From the NCBI GenBank assembly GCA_031423015.1, contig JANPER010000122.1:1-64000 (forward strand): a stretch of 64,000 bases of DNA, written 5' to 3'. This document shows positions 19,741 to 28,587 of this stretch, piece after piece. A program made the translations under genes and the position numbers. Under the pieces are notes generated by a model that searched no databases, was not told the DNA's origin, and was given only the letters and a program-made list of their open reading frames with translations. The stretch's first letter is position 1; each line of letters begins with the position of its first letter. The DNA comes from DATGPD01 sp031423015 (GTDB taxonomy: Bacteria; Planctomycetota; UBA1135; UBA2386).

Positions 19741-20814
19741 ATGTCCCTCTACGAGCGCCTCGCCAACCTACCGCTCCGCGTCGACGGCCTGAGCACGACG
19801 ACCCTGGAGCAGACCACGCGTGGCGGCTGGGCGCGCTGGACCACGGTGATCCATCTGCGCGGACCCGATGATCAAGAAGGCGTCGGCGAGGACGTCACCT
19901 ACCTCGACGACGAGCAAGACGACCTGCTATCGCGCGCGCACGAGTTTGCCGTCGCCGGCACGTTCACGCTCGCTGAGTTCTCGCGCTGGCTCGACCGCGT
20001 CCCGCTGTTCGCGCAGGCGCCCACGGTGCTCGCCGCGCAGTGCTACCGCCGCTGGGCGTTCGAGAGCGCCGCGCTCGACCTGGCCCTCAAGCAGCGCGGG
20101 CAATCGCTGGCCAAGGCGCTCGAACGCGACATGCAGCCGGTGCGCTACGTGGTGTCGCTCGGGCTCGATCGCGAACGCAGCGTGGCGCCGCTGCTCGATC
20201 TGCGGCAACGACACCCCGGCCTGCACTTCAAGCTCGACCTTGCCGAGTGGTGGACCAAGCCCCTCATCGCCGACCTCGCGCGCGTCGGTGGCATCGACAT
20301 CGTCGACTTCAAGGGCCAGTACCGCGGCGCGTTCCGCGGCCCGATCCCTGACGGCGAGTTGTATCGCCACGTCGCGCATGGCCTCCCCGACGCTTGGCTC
20401 GAAGACCCCGCCTACGACAAGCGCCTGCGCACGGCGTTCATCGGCCACGAGGCCCGCGTCACCTGGGATGCGCCGATTCACTCCGTCGCCGACATCCTGC
20501 TGCTCGAATCGCCGCCGCGTGCGCTGAACATGACGCCGTCGCGGTTTGGCTTGCTGGAGCAGGCGCTGCGCGCCTATGAGCTGTGCGACGCGCGCGGCAT
20601 CGCGCTCTACGGCGGTGGACAGTTCGAGCTCGGGCCGGGCCGCGATCAGATCCAGTGCCTGGCGTCGTTGTTTCACGCCGACGCGCCCAACGACGTGGCG
20701 CCGATCGCGTTCCACGGCCGCGACGTCCCAGATCACGCGCCGAGCAGCCCGCTGCCTGCCGTCTGGACCGCGCCCGGGTTCGGCGTTCGCACCGAGCGCG
20801 GCGAGACTGACTAA
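19741..20814 (+). CDS. Enolase-superfamily protein (mandelate racemase/muconate-lactonizing-like)
   Basis: A 357-aa protein. An N-terminal capping domain (residues 1-110) is followed by a barrel with ESAALDLALKQRGQSL, HFKLDLAEWW (the K-x-D position of the second strand) and DIVDFKGQYRG. The end has ALYGGGQFELGPGRDQIQCL and LFHADAPNDVAP, which fits the enolase superfamily. The usual acid metal ligands are hard to assign by eye, so the reaction (racemase, dehydratase or cycloisomerase) is unknown. Its last codons overlap the convergent acyl-CoA dehydrogenase stop by 4 bp. Confidence 0.65.
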   Translation: MSLYERLANLPLRVDGLSTTTLEQTTRGGWARWTTVIHLRGPDDQEGVGEDVTYLDDEQDDLLSRAHEFAVAGTFTLAEFSRWLDRVPLFAQAPTVLAAQCYRRWAFESAALDLALKQRGQSLAKALERDMQPVRYVVSLGLDRERSVAPLLDLRQRHPGLHFKLDLAEWWTKPLIADLARVGGIDIVDFKGQYRGAFRGPIPDGELYRHVAHGLPDAWLEDPAYDKRLRTAFIGHEARVTWDAPIHSVADILLLESPPRALNMTPSRFGLLEQALRAYELCDARGIALYGGGQFELGPGRDQIQCLASLFHADAPNDVAPIAFHGRDVPDHAPSSPLPAVWTAPGFGVRTERGETD

Positions 20815-23186
20815 CGCCCCGCGCGGTACTCCTCGAGCGTGAACGCGTCGACCTCGACCGCGACATGGCGCGCCGCGTCGGCCGCGGCGATCCCGACGGC
20901 CTCTGCCTTGGTGAGCACGCCGTCCGCCAAAGCACGCTCGATCGGCAGGCCTTCGCCGCGCGGCAGACGACCCTGCCGTACCGCGGCCTTCACCTTGGCC
21001 ACCGCCGGCTCCGCCAAGGCCGCCAAGCGCAGCGCCTCCTCGAGTTGGCCGAGCCCGGGCGCGTCGATCGGCGGCAGATAAAGCCCGCTCGTCAGACGAT
21101 CGCGTTGCGCGCCGGGCACCTGCAACAAGCGCGCGACCATGCCGCTGTCGCGATCCGACGGTCCGCGGGCCAGCGGATTGAGACGCGACCACCACGACAG
21201 CGGTCCGCGCATCAACCAGGTCAGGCCGGGCACGCCGAGGTTGGCGAACAAGCCGTCGAACGCCTCCTGCATGCGCGCAAACGTCCAGTCCATCGTCCAG
21301 CGCAGGAACGGCACGTCCTCCTCGCGGCTGCCCTCGGCTTCGAAGCGACGCAGCGTGGCGGTGGCGAGATACATGAAGCTGAACAGGTCGGAGAAGCGCC
21401 CCGCGATCATCTCCCGCCGCTTGAGATCGCCGCCGAGGCTGACCATCGCCAGGTCGGTCCACAGCGCGAACGACGCCGAGGCCCAGGTGAGCTTCTTCCA
21501 GTAGCGCCCCGCGGGCCCAGGCACCGGCGAGCGCGACAGTCGACCACGGGTCAGCGTCAAGCCGAACGCCCGCGCGCCGTTGCGCACGACGTGCGCCGCG
21601 TGCGCCCACAACGCGCGGTCGAAAGCGACGACGTGATTGCCTTCGAGCGCCTCGATCTCGACGCGCGCGTACGGGTGACAGCGAATGGCGCCTTGGCCGA
21701 AGATCATCAGCGTGCGCGTGAGGATGTTGGCGCCCTCGACCGTCACGCTGATCGGCATCGACATGTACGGCACGGCCAGGGTGTTGCGTGGCCCGCGCGA
21801 GATGGCGGCACCGCCGAGCAGGTCCATCGCATCGTTGATCGCCTTGCGACACAGCTCGGTGGTGTGGAGCTTCATGATCGCCGTCACCACCGCTGGCTTG
21901 GCGCCCTCGTCGAGCCCGCCGCACGTGTAGCGACGCGCCGCTTCGACCAGGTAGGCGAAGCCACCGATGCGCGCGAGCACCTCCTGCACGCCCTCGAACT
22001 TGCCGATCGGCAAGCCGAACTGCTGGCGCACGGCGACATACGCACCGGCCACGCGGGCCGCCTTCTTGCAACCCGAGGCGCTCGTCGCCGGCAACGAGAT
22101 TCCGCGGCCCGCCGCCAGACACTCCATCAACATCTGCCAACCACGCCCCACGCCCTCGGCGCCGCCGATGATCGCGTCGAGCGGCAGCACCACGTCGTGC
22201 CCCTGCGTGGGGCAGTTGTAGAACGCCACCCCCAACGGATCGTGGCGCGTGCCCAACACCACGCCGGGCGATTTGGTGGGCACCAACGCGCAGGTGATGC
22301 CGCGGTCCACTCCTCCGCCCAGCAGGTTATCGGGGTCGCGCAGCTTGAACGCGAGGCCGAGCACCGTCGAGATCGCCGCGAGCGTGATGTAGCGCTTGCG
22401 CCATTGCAGGCGCACACACAGCTTGCCCTTTGCGTCACGGAACACCACGCCGCTCGCCTCGATCGCGCCCGCATCTGAGCCAGCACCCGACTCGGTGAGG
22501 GCAAACGCGGGCACGTCCTCGCCGCGCGCCAAGCGCGGCAGGTAGTGCTGCTTCTGCGCGTCGGTGCCGTAGTGCACGAGCAACTCGGCCGGGCCGAGCG
22601 AGTTCGGCACCATCACCGTGATGCCGAGCGGGATCGACACCGAGCTGACCTTGCCGACGATCGCCGAGTTCGCCGACGGCGAGAATCCGAGGCCGCCGTA
22701 CTGCTCCGGAATGATCAAGCCGAAGAAGCGCTGCTGCTTGAGGAACGCCCACACGGCGTCGGGGAGATCGCGCCGCTGCAGGATCTCCCACTCCGTCGTC
22801 ATGCGGCACAACTGCTCGACCGGCCCATCCATGAACGCGCGCTCACGCTCGGACAGGTCGGGGTAGTCTTCGCGCACCAAGCGCCGCAGGTTTGGCTTGC
22901 CGGAGAACAGCTCCCCGTCGACCCACACCGTGCCGGCCTCGAGCGCGGCGCGCTCGGTGTCGGAGATCTGCGGCAGCACGTTGCCACGCCGCAGGACCCC
23001 CATGATCGGCCGGCTCAACAGGGGTCGGCGAACGGCCGGCAGCCAGCAAACCAGCGCCGCCGCCGTGAACGGCAAGGCGAACCACGGCGAGACCTGCCCC
23101 ACGCCCACCGCCACGACCGTCAAGAGCAGCCCCATCGGCGCACCAAAGAACGCCGCCAGCGCGACGGCGGCTACCATCAAAATCAT
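20811..23186 (-). CDS. fadE: Acyl-CoA dehydrogenase, FadE type
   Basis: First step of fatty-acid beta-oxidation: acyl-CoA to trans-2-enoyl-CoA with electrons to FAD. The 791-aa length and layout match FadE (about 815 aa) rather than the 380-aa enzymes: N-terminal membrane segments (MILMVAAVALAAFFGAPMG), then PEQYGGLGFSPSANS, FALTESGAGSDAGAI for FAD/substrate binding, LPIGKFEGVQEVLARI, and YMSMPISVTVEGANILTRTLMIFGQGAIR split across the C-terminal helical domain, with a long FadE-specific tail. ATG at 23186 chosen because it opens the membrane segment; a GTG four codons upstream is possible. A thiolase and FadJ-like enzyme at 32-35 kb can complete the spiral. Confidence 0.85.
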   Translation of the reverse strand: MILMVAAVALAAFFGAPMGLLLTVVAVGVGQVSPWFALPFTAAALVCWLPAVRRPLLSRPIMGVLRRGNVLPQISDTERAALEAGTVWVDGELFSGKPNLRRLVREDYPDLSERERAFMDGPVEQLCRMTTEWEILQRRDLPDAVWAFLKQQRFFGLIIPEQYGGLGFSPSANSAIVGKVSSVSIPLGITVMVPNSLGPAELLVHYGTDAQKQHYLPRLARGEDVPAFALTESGAGSDAGAIEASGVVFRDAKGKLCVRLQWRKRYITLAAISTVLGLAFKLRDPDNLLGGGVDRGITCALVPTKSPGVVLGTRHDPLGVAFYNCPTQGHDVVLPLDAIIGGAEGVGRGWQMLMECLAAGRGISLPATSASGCKKAARVAGAYVAVRQQFGLPIGKFEGVQEVLARIGGFAYLVEAARRYTCGGLDEGAKPAVVTAIMKLHTTELCRKAINDAMDLLGGAAISRGPRNTLAVPYMSMPISVTVEGANILTRTLMIFGQGAIRCHPYARVEIEALEGNHVVAFDRALWAHAAHVVRNGARAFGLTLTRGRLSRSPVPGPAGRYWKKLTWASASFALWTDLAMVSLGGDLKRREMIAGRFSDLFSFMYLATATLRRFEAEGSREEDVPFLRWTMDWTFARMQEAFDGLFANLGVPGLTWLMRGPLSWWSRLNPLARGPSDRDSGMVARLLQVPGAQRDRLTSGLYLPPIDAPGLGQLEEALRLAALAEPAVAKVKAAVRQGRLPRGEGLPIERALADGVLTKAEAVGIAAADAARHVAVEVDAFTLEEYRAGR

Positions 23187-23580
23187 CGACGAGATCACAG
23201 TCGGGTGCAGCGTAGCGCGCTGTGCTGGAGAACTCGCGGCGTCGTCGGCTCGCAACGCAGGCACCGCGAGAAACAACCGCGTAACGCCACGCACCGTCGA
23301 GATCTTGCACACATGGGCTGACGAAGATGTCTCGCACCAGTCGCCGGTGGCACTCGCCTGAGTGGCTCCTCTCAGACGAACTCCACACGCGAGACCGCAG
23401 GACTCTTCAGGTTCGCCCGCCATAAGTCATTTTTTGACAGAGGTCTTCGTCGTCGCCGACCTCCTGCGCGCCGGCTGGTCGGCCGCATTCGACCCGCTCC
23501 GTCACCGCGCTGCGACGTCGGCCGCCAGCTTCTGGCATTGGTTGTCGGACCGTGCGGGCGCCTTGCGTCCGTGCCACAAC

Positions 23581-25842
23581 GTGAAACCCCTCGCCCTTGC
23601 CGTGCCGCGATGCGCGCCCGCGATTGCATCCGCCTCCCGTCCTTGCCAAACCCGCGCGCTACCGAGCGCCACCGTAGTCACGGTGCTCCTCACCATCGGC
23701 CTGGCGGCCCGGCGGTGTCCGTCGCAGAGCCCGACCGACCTGGCTCCGCCGCGGGCCGAGTCGCTGGCCTTCCACGGGGTGTACATCGAGGCGTCGACGT
23801 CGTCGGTCCTTTGGGCCCGCGCCGAAACCTACAAGATGAGCTTCGACGGGGGGCAAGTGACCTACTACCCACGCTTTGCTGCCAAGGCCGATCGCCACTG
23901 GCCCCTGACGTTCTCGCTGGCAAGCGTCACCTGCGGCAGCGACATCCTCCCGTGCGGCAACGCGCACGTGGTGCGTAGCGGCGACCGCCAGGTGAGGCTG
24001 CTGCGCGGGCCCGTCACCGAGATCTGGGATCTGGCGCCCGAGCACGCCGAACAGAGCTTCGAGCTGGCGCATTGGCCTGGGCCCGGCGACCTGCGCTTGG
24101 AAGTCGCTTGCCAGACCGACCTGACCGCACAGCGTCAGGTCGACGGCACGCTCGCCTTCGTGGCGCCGTCGGGACCACGCGTGGTGTGCAGCGATGCCGT
24201 CGCGCGGGACGCGCGCGGCCGCACCCTGCAACTCGAACTCGGTTGGGAGAACGGCCGCGCGATCCTGAGCGTACCGTCGACGTTCCTGGCCGAGGCGACA
24301 TGGCCGGTGATCGTCGATCCGCTGGTGCGCACCGTGGGAGTCGTTTCTTCGCCAACTCAACTGGCGCGCCCCCGCGCGGCCTACGACCCGACGTTCGACG
24401 TCTGGCTCGTGGTGTGCGAAGACGAAGTCACCACGACCGACACCGACGTGTTGGTGTTCCGCTTGGCCCTCGACGGCACTCTGCTCGACAGCTCGGCGGT
24501 CGATCTGTCGATCGCCAACGCCATCAGTCCCGACGTCGGGGCGAACGCCGAGAACGGCGTGTTCCTGGTGGCCTGGCTCGACCAAAGCAACGACTTGGTG
24601 AAGTGGCAGCACCGGAACGCGGGCGGCACCAGCTACGGGCTTCTGGGCACGCGCGCCTCGTCGGGCTTGACAAACAACGCGCTGCTGTCGGTCGGTGGCA
24701 GCCGTGCGGGCGACCTGAGCCTGGTGTGCTTCACGGCGTCTCTCACCGCGTTCCGCGCTGCCGTGGCGTTCACGGTCGACGTCTTCAACAACTCTGGACC
24801 GACCGCGGGCCTCACCGGCAACTTCTCAGCCATCAACGACCTAGAGGCCAGCGACCGCGCGGCGGCCGGCCAGGACTGGGGAGTGGTCGTCGGATCCAGC
24901 AGTGGCGGACAGTTCTTGGGCGTCGTCGTCGGCGCGACCAACGCTCTCCCCGTGGCGTCGACGCCGCTTGCCCTCGGGCAAGGTGGGCAGTCGCCACGCA
25001 TCGCGGGCGACGGCCCGTTCGTCGCAACCTGGTTCGACGGCAGCTCACCACCGGCGGTGTTCGGCGCGCAGATCTCCGAGCGACGCGGCCACACGTTCGT
25101 GATCGACCTCATCGACAACCTCAGCGTGTTGGAGAACCCACCCGTGGTGCGCAACCGCAGCGACCTGGCGTTGGCCGCCGACGGCTGCCGCTTCGTCTAC
25201 TCGTTCCGCGAAGACCATCAGACCACGCCGACGGCAACCGTGCTGAATACGGTCCGCGTGGTGCCGCCGTCTGGCCCGCAGCCATCCCGGTTCGTGCTCG
25301 ACGAGCGTCGCACCGGCGTCGGCCGCGTGGGTCCGATCCCGTCCTTGTGTGCAGCGGGCAGCACCGGCGGCCCGGCGAGCACGTATCTGCTGCTCGAAGT
25401 CAACACGGGCCCGAACTCGATCCTGTCGGCCACGCGGTACGACGGACGCCAACCGGGCGACATGTTTACCACCGTGACCACGCGCTGCGGTGCGCCGTTC
25501 GCCCCGCTGGTGGGTGCGCAGGGCTACTCAGTGCTCGGTGGCAGCTTCGCCGTCGAACTCGCGCGCACCGTCGGTTCGCCCCTGCTGCTGGTGGGCCTGC
25601 GCGAGCCCACGCCGTTGCCGCTGTGCGGGCCCAATCCAGCGTGCCAGCTCGGGGTACGTTTGCCAGCGCTGCTGACCGTGCTCGGCTTGCGCGTCGACGT
25701 CAACGTGCCGTGCGACGCCAACCTGCTCGGCGGCGAAGTCGCTTTCCAAGGCGTCGACGTCTTGGGACCGGGCGGCTGCCCGGCCAGCGTGTTTGGCGTC
25801 GACTTCCGCCTGTCAGACACTGTGGTGGCGACGGTGCGTTGA
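23581..25842 (+). CDS. Exported protein of unknown function, paralogue of the convergent neighbour
   Basis: About 753 aa. A hydrophobic segment (VVTVLLTIGLAA) near the start suggests export, but the start is uncertain: I use the GTG at 23581, and the frame is open back to 23362. Residues about 80-250 form a domain with AETYKMSFDGGQVTYYP, WPLTFSLASV and EQSFELA. The same domain occurs in the neighbour (GDTYKACFESTGVTFVP, WPLALRLVDV, EQSFVFA). The middle looks like repeat-rich beta structure with LVVCEDE/FLVAWLD strands, as in beta-propeller-type exported proteins. The last 118 residues (25486-25842) are the shared C-terminal domain ending LSDTVVATVR. Confidence 0.7.
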   Translation: MKPLALAVPRCAPAIASASRPCQTRALPSATVVTVLLTIGLAARRCPSQSPTDLAPPRAESLAFHGVYIEASTSSVLWARAETYKMSFDGGQVTYYPRFAAKADRHWPLTFSLASVTCGSDILPCGNAHVVRSGDRQVRLLRGPVTEIWDLAPEHAEQSFELAHWPGPGDLRLEVACQTDLTAQRQVDGTLAFVAPSGPRVVCSDAVARDARGRTLQLELGWENGRAILSVPSTFLAEATWPVIVDPLVRTVGVVSSPTQLARPRAAYDPTFDVWLVVCEDEVTTTDTDVLVFRLALDGTLLDSSAVDLSIANAISPDVGANAENGVFLVAWLDQSNDLVKWQHRNAGGTSYGLLGTRASSGLTNNALLSVGGSRAGDLSLVCFTASLTAFRAAVAFTVDVFNNSGPTAGLTGNFSAINDLEASDRAAAGQDWGVVVGSSSGGQFLGVVVGATNALPVASTPLALGQGGQSPRIAGDGPFVATWFDGSSPPAVFGAQISERRGHTFVIDLIDNLSVLENPPVVRNRSDLALAADGCRFVYSFREDHQTTPTATVLNTVRVVPPSGPQPSRFVLDERRTGVGRVGPIPSLCAAGSTGGPASTYLLLEVNTGPNSILSATRYDGRQPGDMFTTVTTRCGAPFAPLVGAQGYSVLGGSFAVELARTVGSPLLLVGLREPTPLPLCGPNPACQLGVRLPALLTVLGLRVDVNVPCDANLLGGEVAFQGVDVLGPGGCPASVFGVDFRLSDTVVATVR

Positions 25843-25855
25843 ACGCGCGATGAGC

Positions 25856-25871
25856 CGTGCGACGCCGCACG
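25856..25871. terminator. Hairpin between convergent genes, possible bidirectional terminator
   Basis: CGTGCG-ACGC-CGCACG is a perfect 6-bp stem with a 4-nt loop lying in the 32-bp gap between the stops of the two convergent paralogues. There is no T-tract on either side, so intrinsic termination is uncertain. Confidence 0.35.
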
Positions 25872-25874
25872 CTC

Positions 25875-28232
25875 TCAGTCGATGGTCGCGACCAGCGTGT
25901 TGCTGAGGCGATACCCGGCGGGACAGCCTCCCCCCGCGAAGTCGATGCCTTGGAAGGCGAGTTGGCCGCCGAGAATCCCAGGGTCACAAGGAATGACCAA
26001 CGAGAGAAGATCGGTCGGGAACACCACACTGACCGCAAGATCAAAGCCGAGGCTGCAACCGGTGCAGACCGGGATCGGCGCGGCGAGACGGACACCGACG
26101 AAGATCGCGCGCGCCGGCGCCGCAGTCGAAAGAGTCAGCGTGATGGCGCCGCCGAGCGTGGGGCTGCCCGACGAGCCCAACTGCGGGCCGCATCCCGTCG
26201 GCAGCGAGATCCAGGTGCCGTAGCCGCCGCGGCCTTCGTAGAGCGCACCCTGGATGCTGCTGCCGTGCGTCCAGGTCGTGAGGTAACGCGCGCGGCCTTG
26301 CGGAATGCGCGACGCGCCGATCGACCAATTGGCACCCCAGGCGCTGGCGAGCTGCACGTCGTATTCGAGGTCGGTGGTGTTGCCGAGGACGACGTGCCGT
26401 TCGCTCACGCCGAGTTGGAACCCCGAAGTCGCGGGCGACACATGGAACGTCGTCACGAAGACGTCCCAGTCGTTGACGCCGATCGGGTACAGCTCTTCGA
26501 AGGCAACCGCGAACCGGCAGCCATCAGAATCGACCCGCGGCCGGCGTTGCTTGCGTTCGGGGGCGTAGTTCTCCAGCAAACTGAGGTCGATGGCGCCGCT
26601 GCCGAAGCCTTGCCCGCCCATGATCTTGGTGACGATGTTGGTGTCACCGTTCGGCAGCAGCCGCTCGTAACACGCCAGCCACAGGTCCAACTCGTTCGCG
26701 GTCGACGCGACCGCGTTGTAGTCGGCGGTCTGATTGGTGTCGAGGAAGCGCGACGCGAGGTAGATGGTGCCGTCCCAGTTGACGCGGGCGCACCACACGT
26801 CGATGTCGCCGAGCCCGAGCTGGTTCAGGAACACGATGTTCCAGCGCTGCATGCTCTCGTAGTGGCTGCCGTTGGTGCGCGAGATCGCCGGCTGGTAGTG
26901 AATCGTGGCCGAGGAGTTGTCGATCGTGCGGACGCCGCCGTTCGTCGTGCCATCGGCGCGCACCAGCGCGTAGTGGATGTCGTAGTCGGTCGCCGAGTAG
27001 TTGCGTTGCCAAACCACGCACCAGAAGCTGGGCGCGCGCGGATTGGAATCGCCGCCGACCACGGGGTCGACCTTGCTGCCTTGTTCTCCACTACTGATGG
27101 TCAGTTCGGCTCCGACGCTGGTGCCAGTGTCTGCCCGTGTGCGCCCGCGGATCTCGTGCGGCAACGCGTTGCCGCTGGGGCCACGCTCGGCGACGACGAG
27201 GAACTGCTGCGAGGCGGCCTGGTATGCGACCCGCGGTTTGCTCCAGTAGTCGATGCTGACGTCGATCCACACGCCGGTGTTGGCCATGAGGGCGCCCTGG
27301 TTGTCGCAGAGCTGTGAGAACACGTCGTGGTCGCTGGTACTGAAGGCCCGCTCGTAGACCAGGGCCGAGCCACGCTGCAGGTCACCGTGCGCGACGTCGG
27401 GGCGCAACCAGATGTCGAACGGCGGCAAGGGTGCGCGGACCAGGAACGTGACGATCCTCGGATCGATCGTCAGCGCGCCGCGAGCGCGCGCAACCGATTC
27501 GGCGGGGACGCGCAACAGCAGATGTCCGTCGGCCAACACGGTCTCGACTGCCAGGGGTTGGTCGGTGGCGTCGAAGGCGATCGCGCTCGAATAGCCAACG
27601 TAGCCCAGCTCGCAGGCAAAGCGCAGCCCCTGCGCGTCGCGCGTGGGCACAAGGTCGGTCTCGATCGCCAGCCGCACCACCAGATCGCCGCCGCGCGGCG
27701 CCTGCGCAAACACGAAGCTCTGCTCGATTCCCTGGGCGTCGACCTCGTACTGCTCGACCACGGCGCCGCGGTCGATGGTGATCTTGTGCCCAGCGCGCGC
27801 GGTGGTCGCGCTGACGAGTGGCACGCCAGCACCGCACGCGACATCTACCAGCCGCAGAGCCAACGGCCAGCTGCGCGGCGCGTTCGAGCCAAAGAACGGC
27901 ACGAAGGTCACGCCCGTCGACTCGAAGCAGGCCTTGTAGGTATCGCCGATGGCCCAGCGCTTGCCGTCTTGGTCGGCGAACGACACCTCGCCCGACGGAA
28001 TCGGCCGCGGCACCGGTCGAGGTGCCTCGACCTTGGGCAGACCTAGCTGCTCTTTTGGCGAGGCAAGGCTCGGTCCGACCGCCGGCCCGGACTCGACCGG
28101 CTTGGTCGCAATCGGGGCGTTCTCCTTCTGATCCACGTCGACGGGCGGCAACCGCGCCGGCTGCCGGAGCTGAGGTGCCTGGGCGGCGGCCGAAGCGGCC
28201 AGGATGCTGATGACGGCGAGAATGTGTTTCAT
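25875..28232 (-). CDS. Exported protein of unknown function, paralogue of the convergent neighbour
   Basis: A 785-aa protein with a clear signal peptide (MKHILAVISILAASAAAQA). A proline-rich linker follows, then the same N-terminal domain as the neighbour (IGDTYKACF, WPLALRLVD, GAVVEQYEVDAQGIEQSF), a beta-rich middle with strands such as FLVVAERG and WCVVWQRNYSATDYDIHY, and a 105-residue C-terminal domain (25875-26192) ending LSNTLVATID. Both genes have the pair GCG...LGG-x-F/I and the run PCD-x-x-LGG-x-x-AFQGxD, so they arose by duplication. No catalytic motif is recognised; a surface or secreted role is inferred. Confidence 0.8.
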   Translation of the reverse strand: MKHILAVISILAASAAAQAPQLRQPARLPPVDVDQKENAPIATKPVESGPAVGPSLASPKEQLGLPKVEAPRPVPRPIPSGEVSFADQDGKRWAIGDTYKACFESTGVTFVPFFGSNAPRSWPLALRLVDVACGAGVPLVSATTARAGHKITIDRGAVVEQYEVDAQGIEQSFVFAQAPRGGDLVVRLAIETDLVPTRDAQGLRFACELGYVGYSSAIAFDATDQPLAVETVLADGHLLLRVPAESVARARGALTIDPRIVTFLVRAPLPPFDIWLRPDVAHGDLQRGSALVYERAFSTSDHDVFSQLCDNQGALMANTGVWIDVSIDYWSKPRVAYQAASQQFLVVAERGPSGNALPHEIRGRTRADTGTSVGAELTISSGEQGSKVDPVVGGDSNPRAPSFWCVVWQRNYSATDYDIHYALVRADGTTNGGVRTIDNSSATIHYQPAISRTNGSHYESMQRWNIVFLNQLGLGDIDVWCARVNWDGTIYLASRFLDTNQTADYNAVASTANELDLWLACYERLLPNGDTNIVTKIMGGQGFGSGAIDLSLLENYAPERKQRRPRVDSDGCRFAVAFEELYPIGVNDWDVFVTTFHVSPATSGFQLGVSERHVVLGNTTDLEYDVQLASAWGANWSIGASRIPQGRARYLTTWTHGSSIQGALYEGRGGYGTWISLPTGCGPQLGSSGSPTLGGAITLTLSTAAPARAIFVGVRLAAPIPVCTGCSLGFDLAVSVVFPTDLLSLVIPCDPGILGGQLAFQGIDFAGGGCPAGYRLSNTLVATID

Positions 28233-28587
28233 GGCGTGGGTGGCAAGTTTTCGAGGACGGACGGAGCCTCACCCGCGGCAGGACCAGGCCAGACCCGAAC
28301 CGAACACGGAATCCTACGCGAGTCAGCCTCGCGGAGCGCGGAACCGATCCCCCGAGTCCACACGCCTACCGGTTCGGCCGAGTGTCAACCCGACCCGCCC
28401 CGCGCGGCCGGCGAGGATCCGCAAGCAACTCCAGCAACGAAATGGTGAGGTCAAGAGGCATCGGAGACAACGCGGCGCAGGCGCGGGACTCTGCAGGTCG
28501 AATCGTGCCGCCAGCTGAGCCGCATCCTACCGCAGCACATTCGATCTCCGCGCGCGCCGACGGGCGCTCTTGGATGCCGCTCCTCCG
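28233..28587. other. Intergenic region with no recognised gene
   Basis: A 355-bp gap between the start of the exported protein (minus strand) and the stop of the CHAT lipoprotein gene (minus strand). I see no tRNA, no conserved small reading frame and no strong hairpin. It probably holds only the promoter of the exported protein gene. Confidence 0.5.

Noticed and set aside
23424..23460. Perfect TTGACA box after a T-run upstream of the exported protein
   Set aside because: No -10-like hexamer at 16-18 bp on that strand, and the gene start is uncertain, so a promoter call is not supported.
28490..28520. T-arm-like sequence (AGGTCGAATC) suggesting a tRNA
   Set aside because: No matching T-stem, anticodon arm or acceptor stem can be folded around it.
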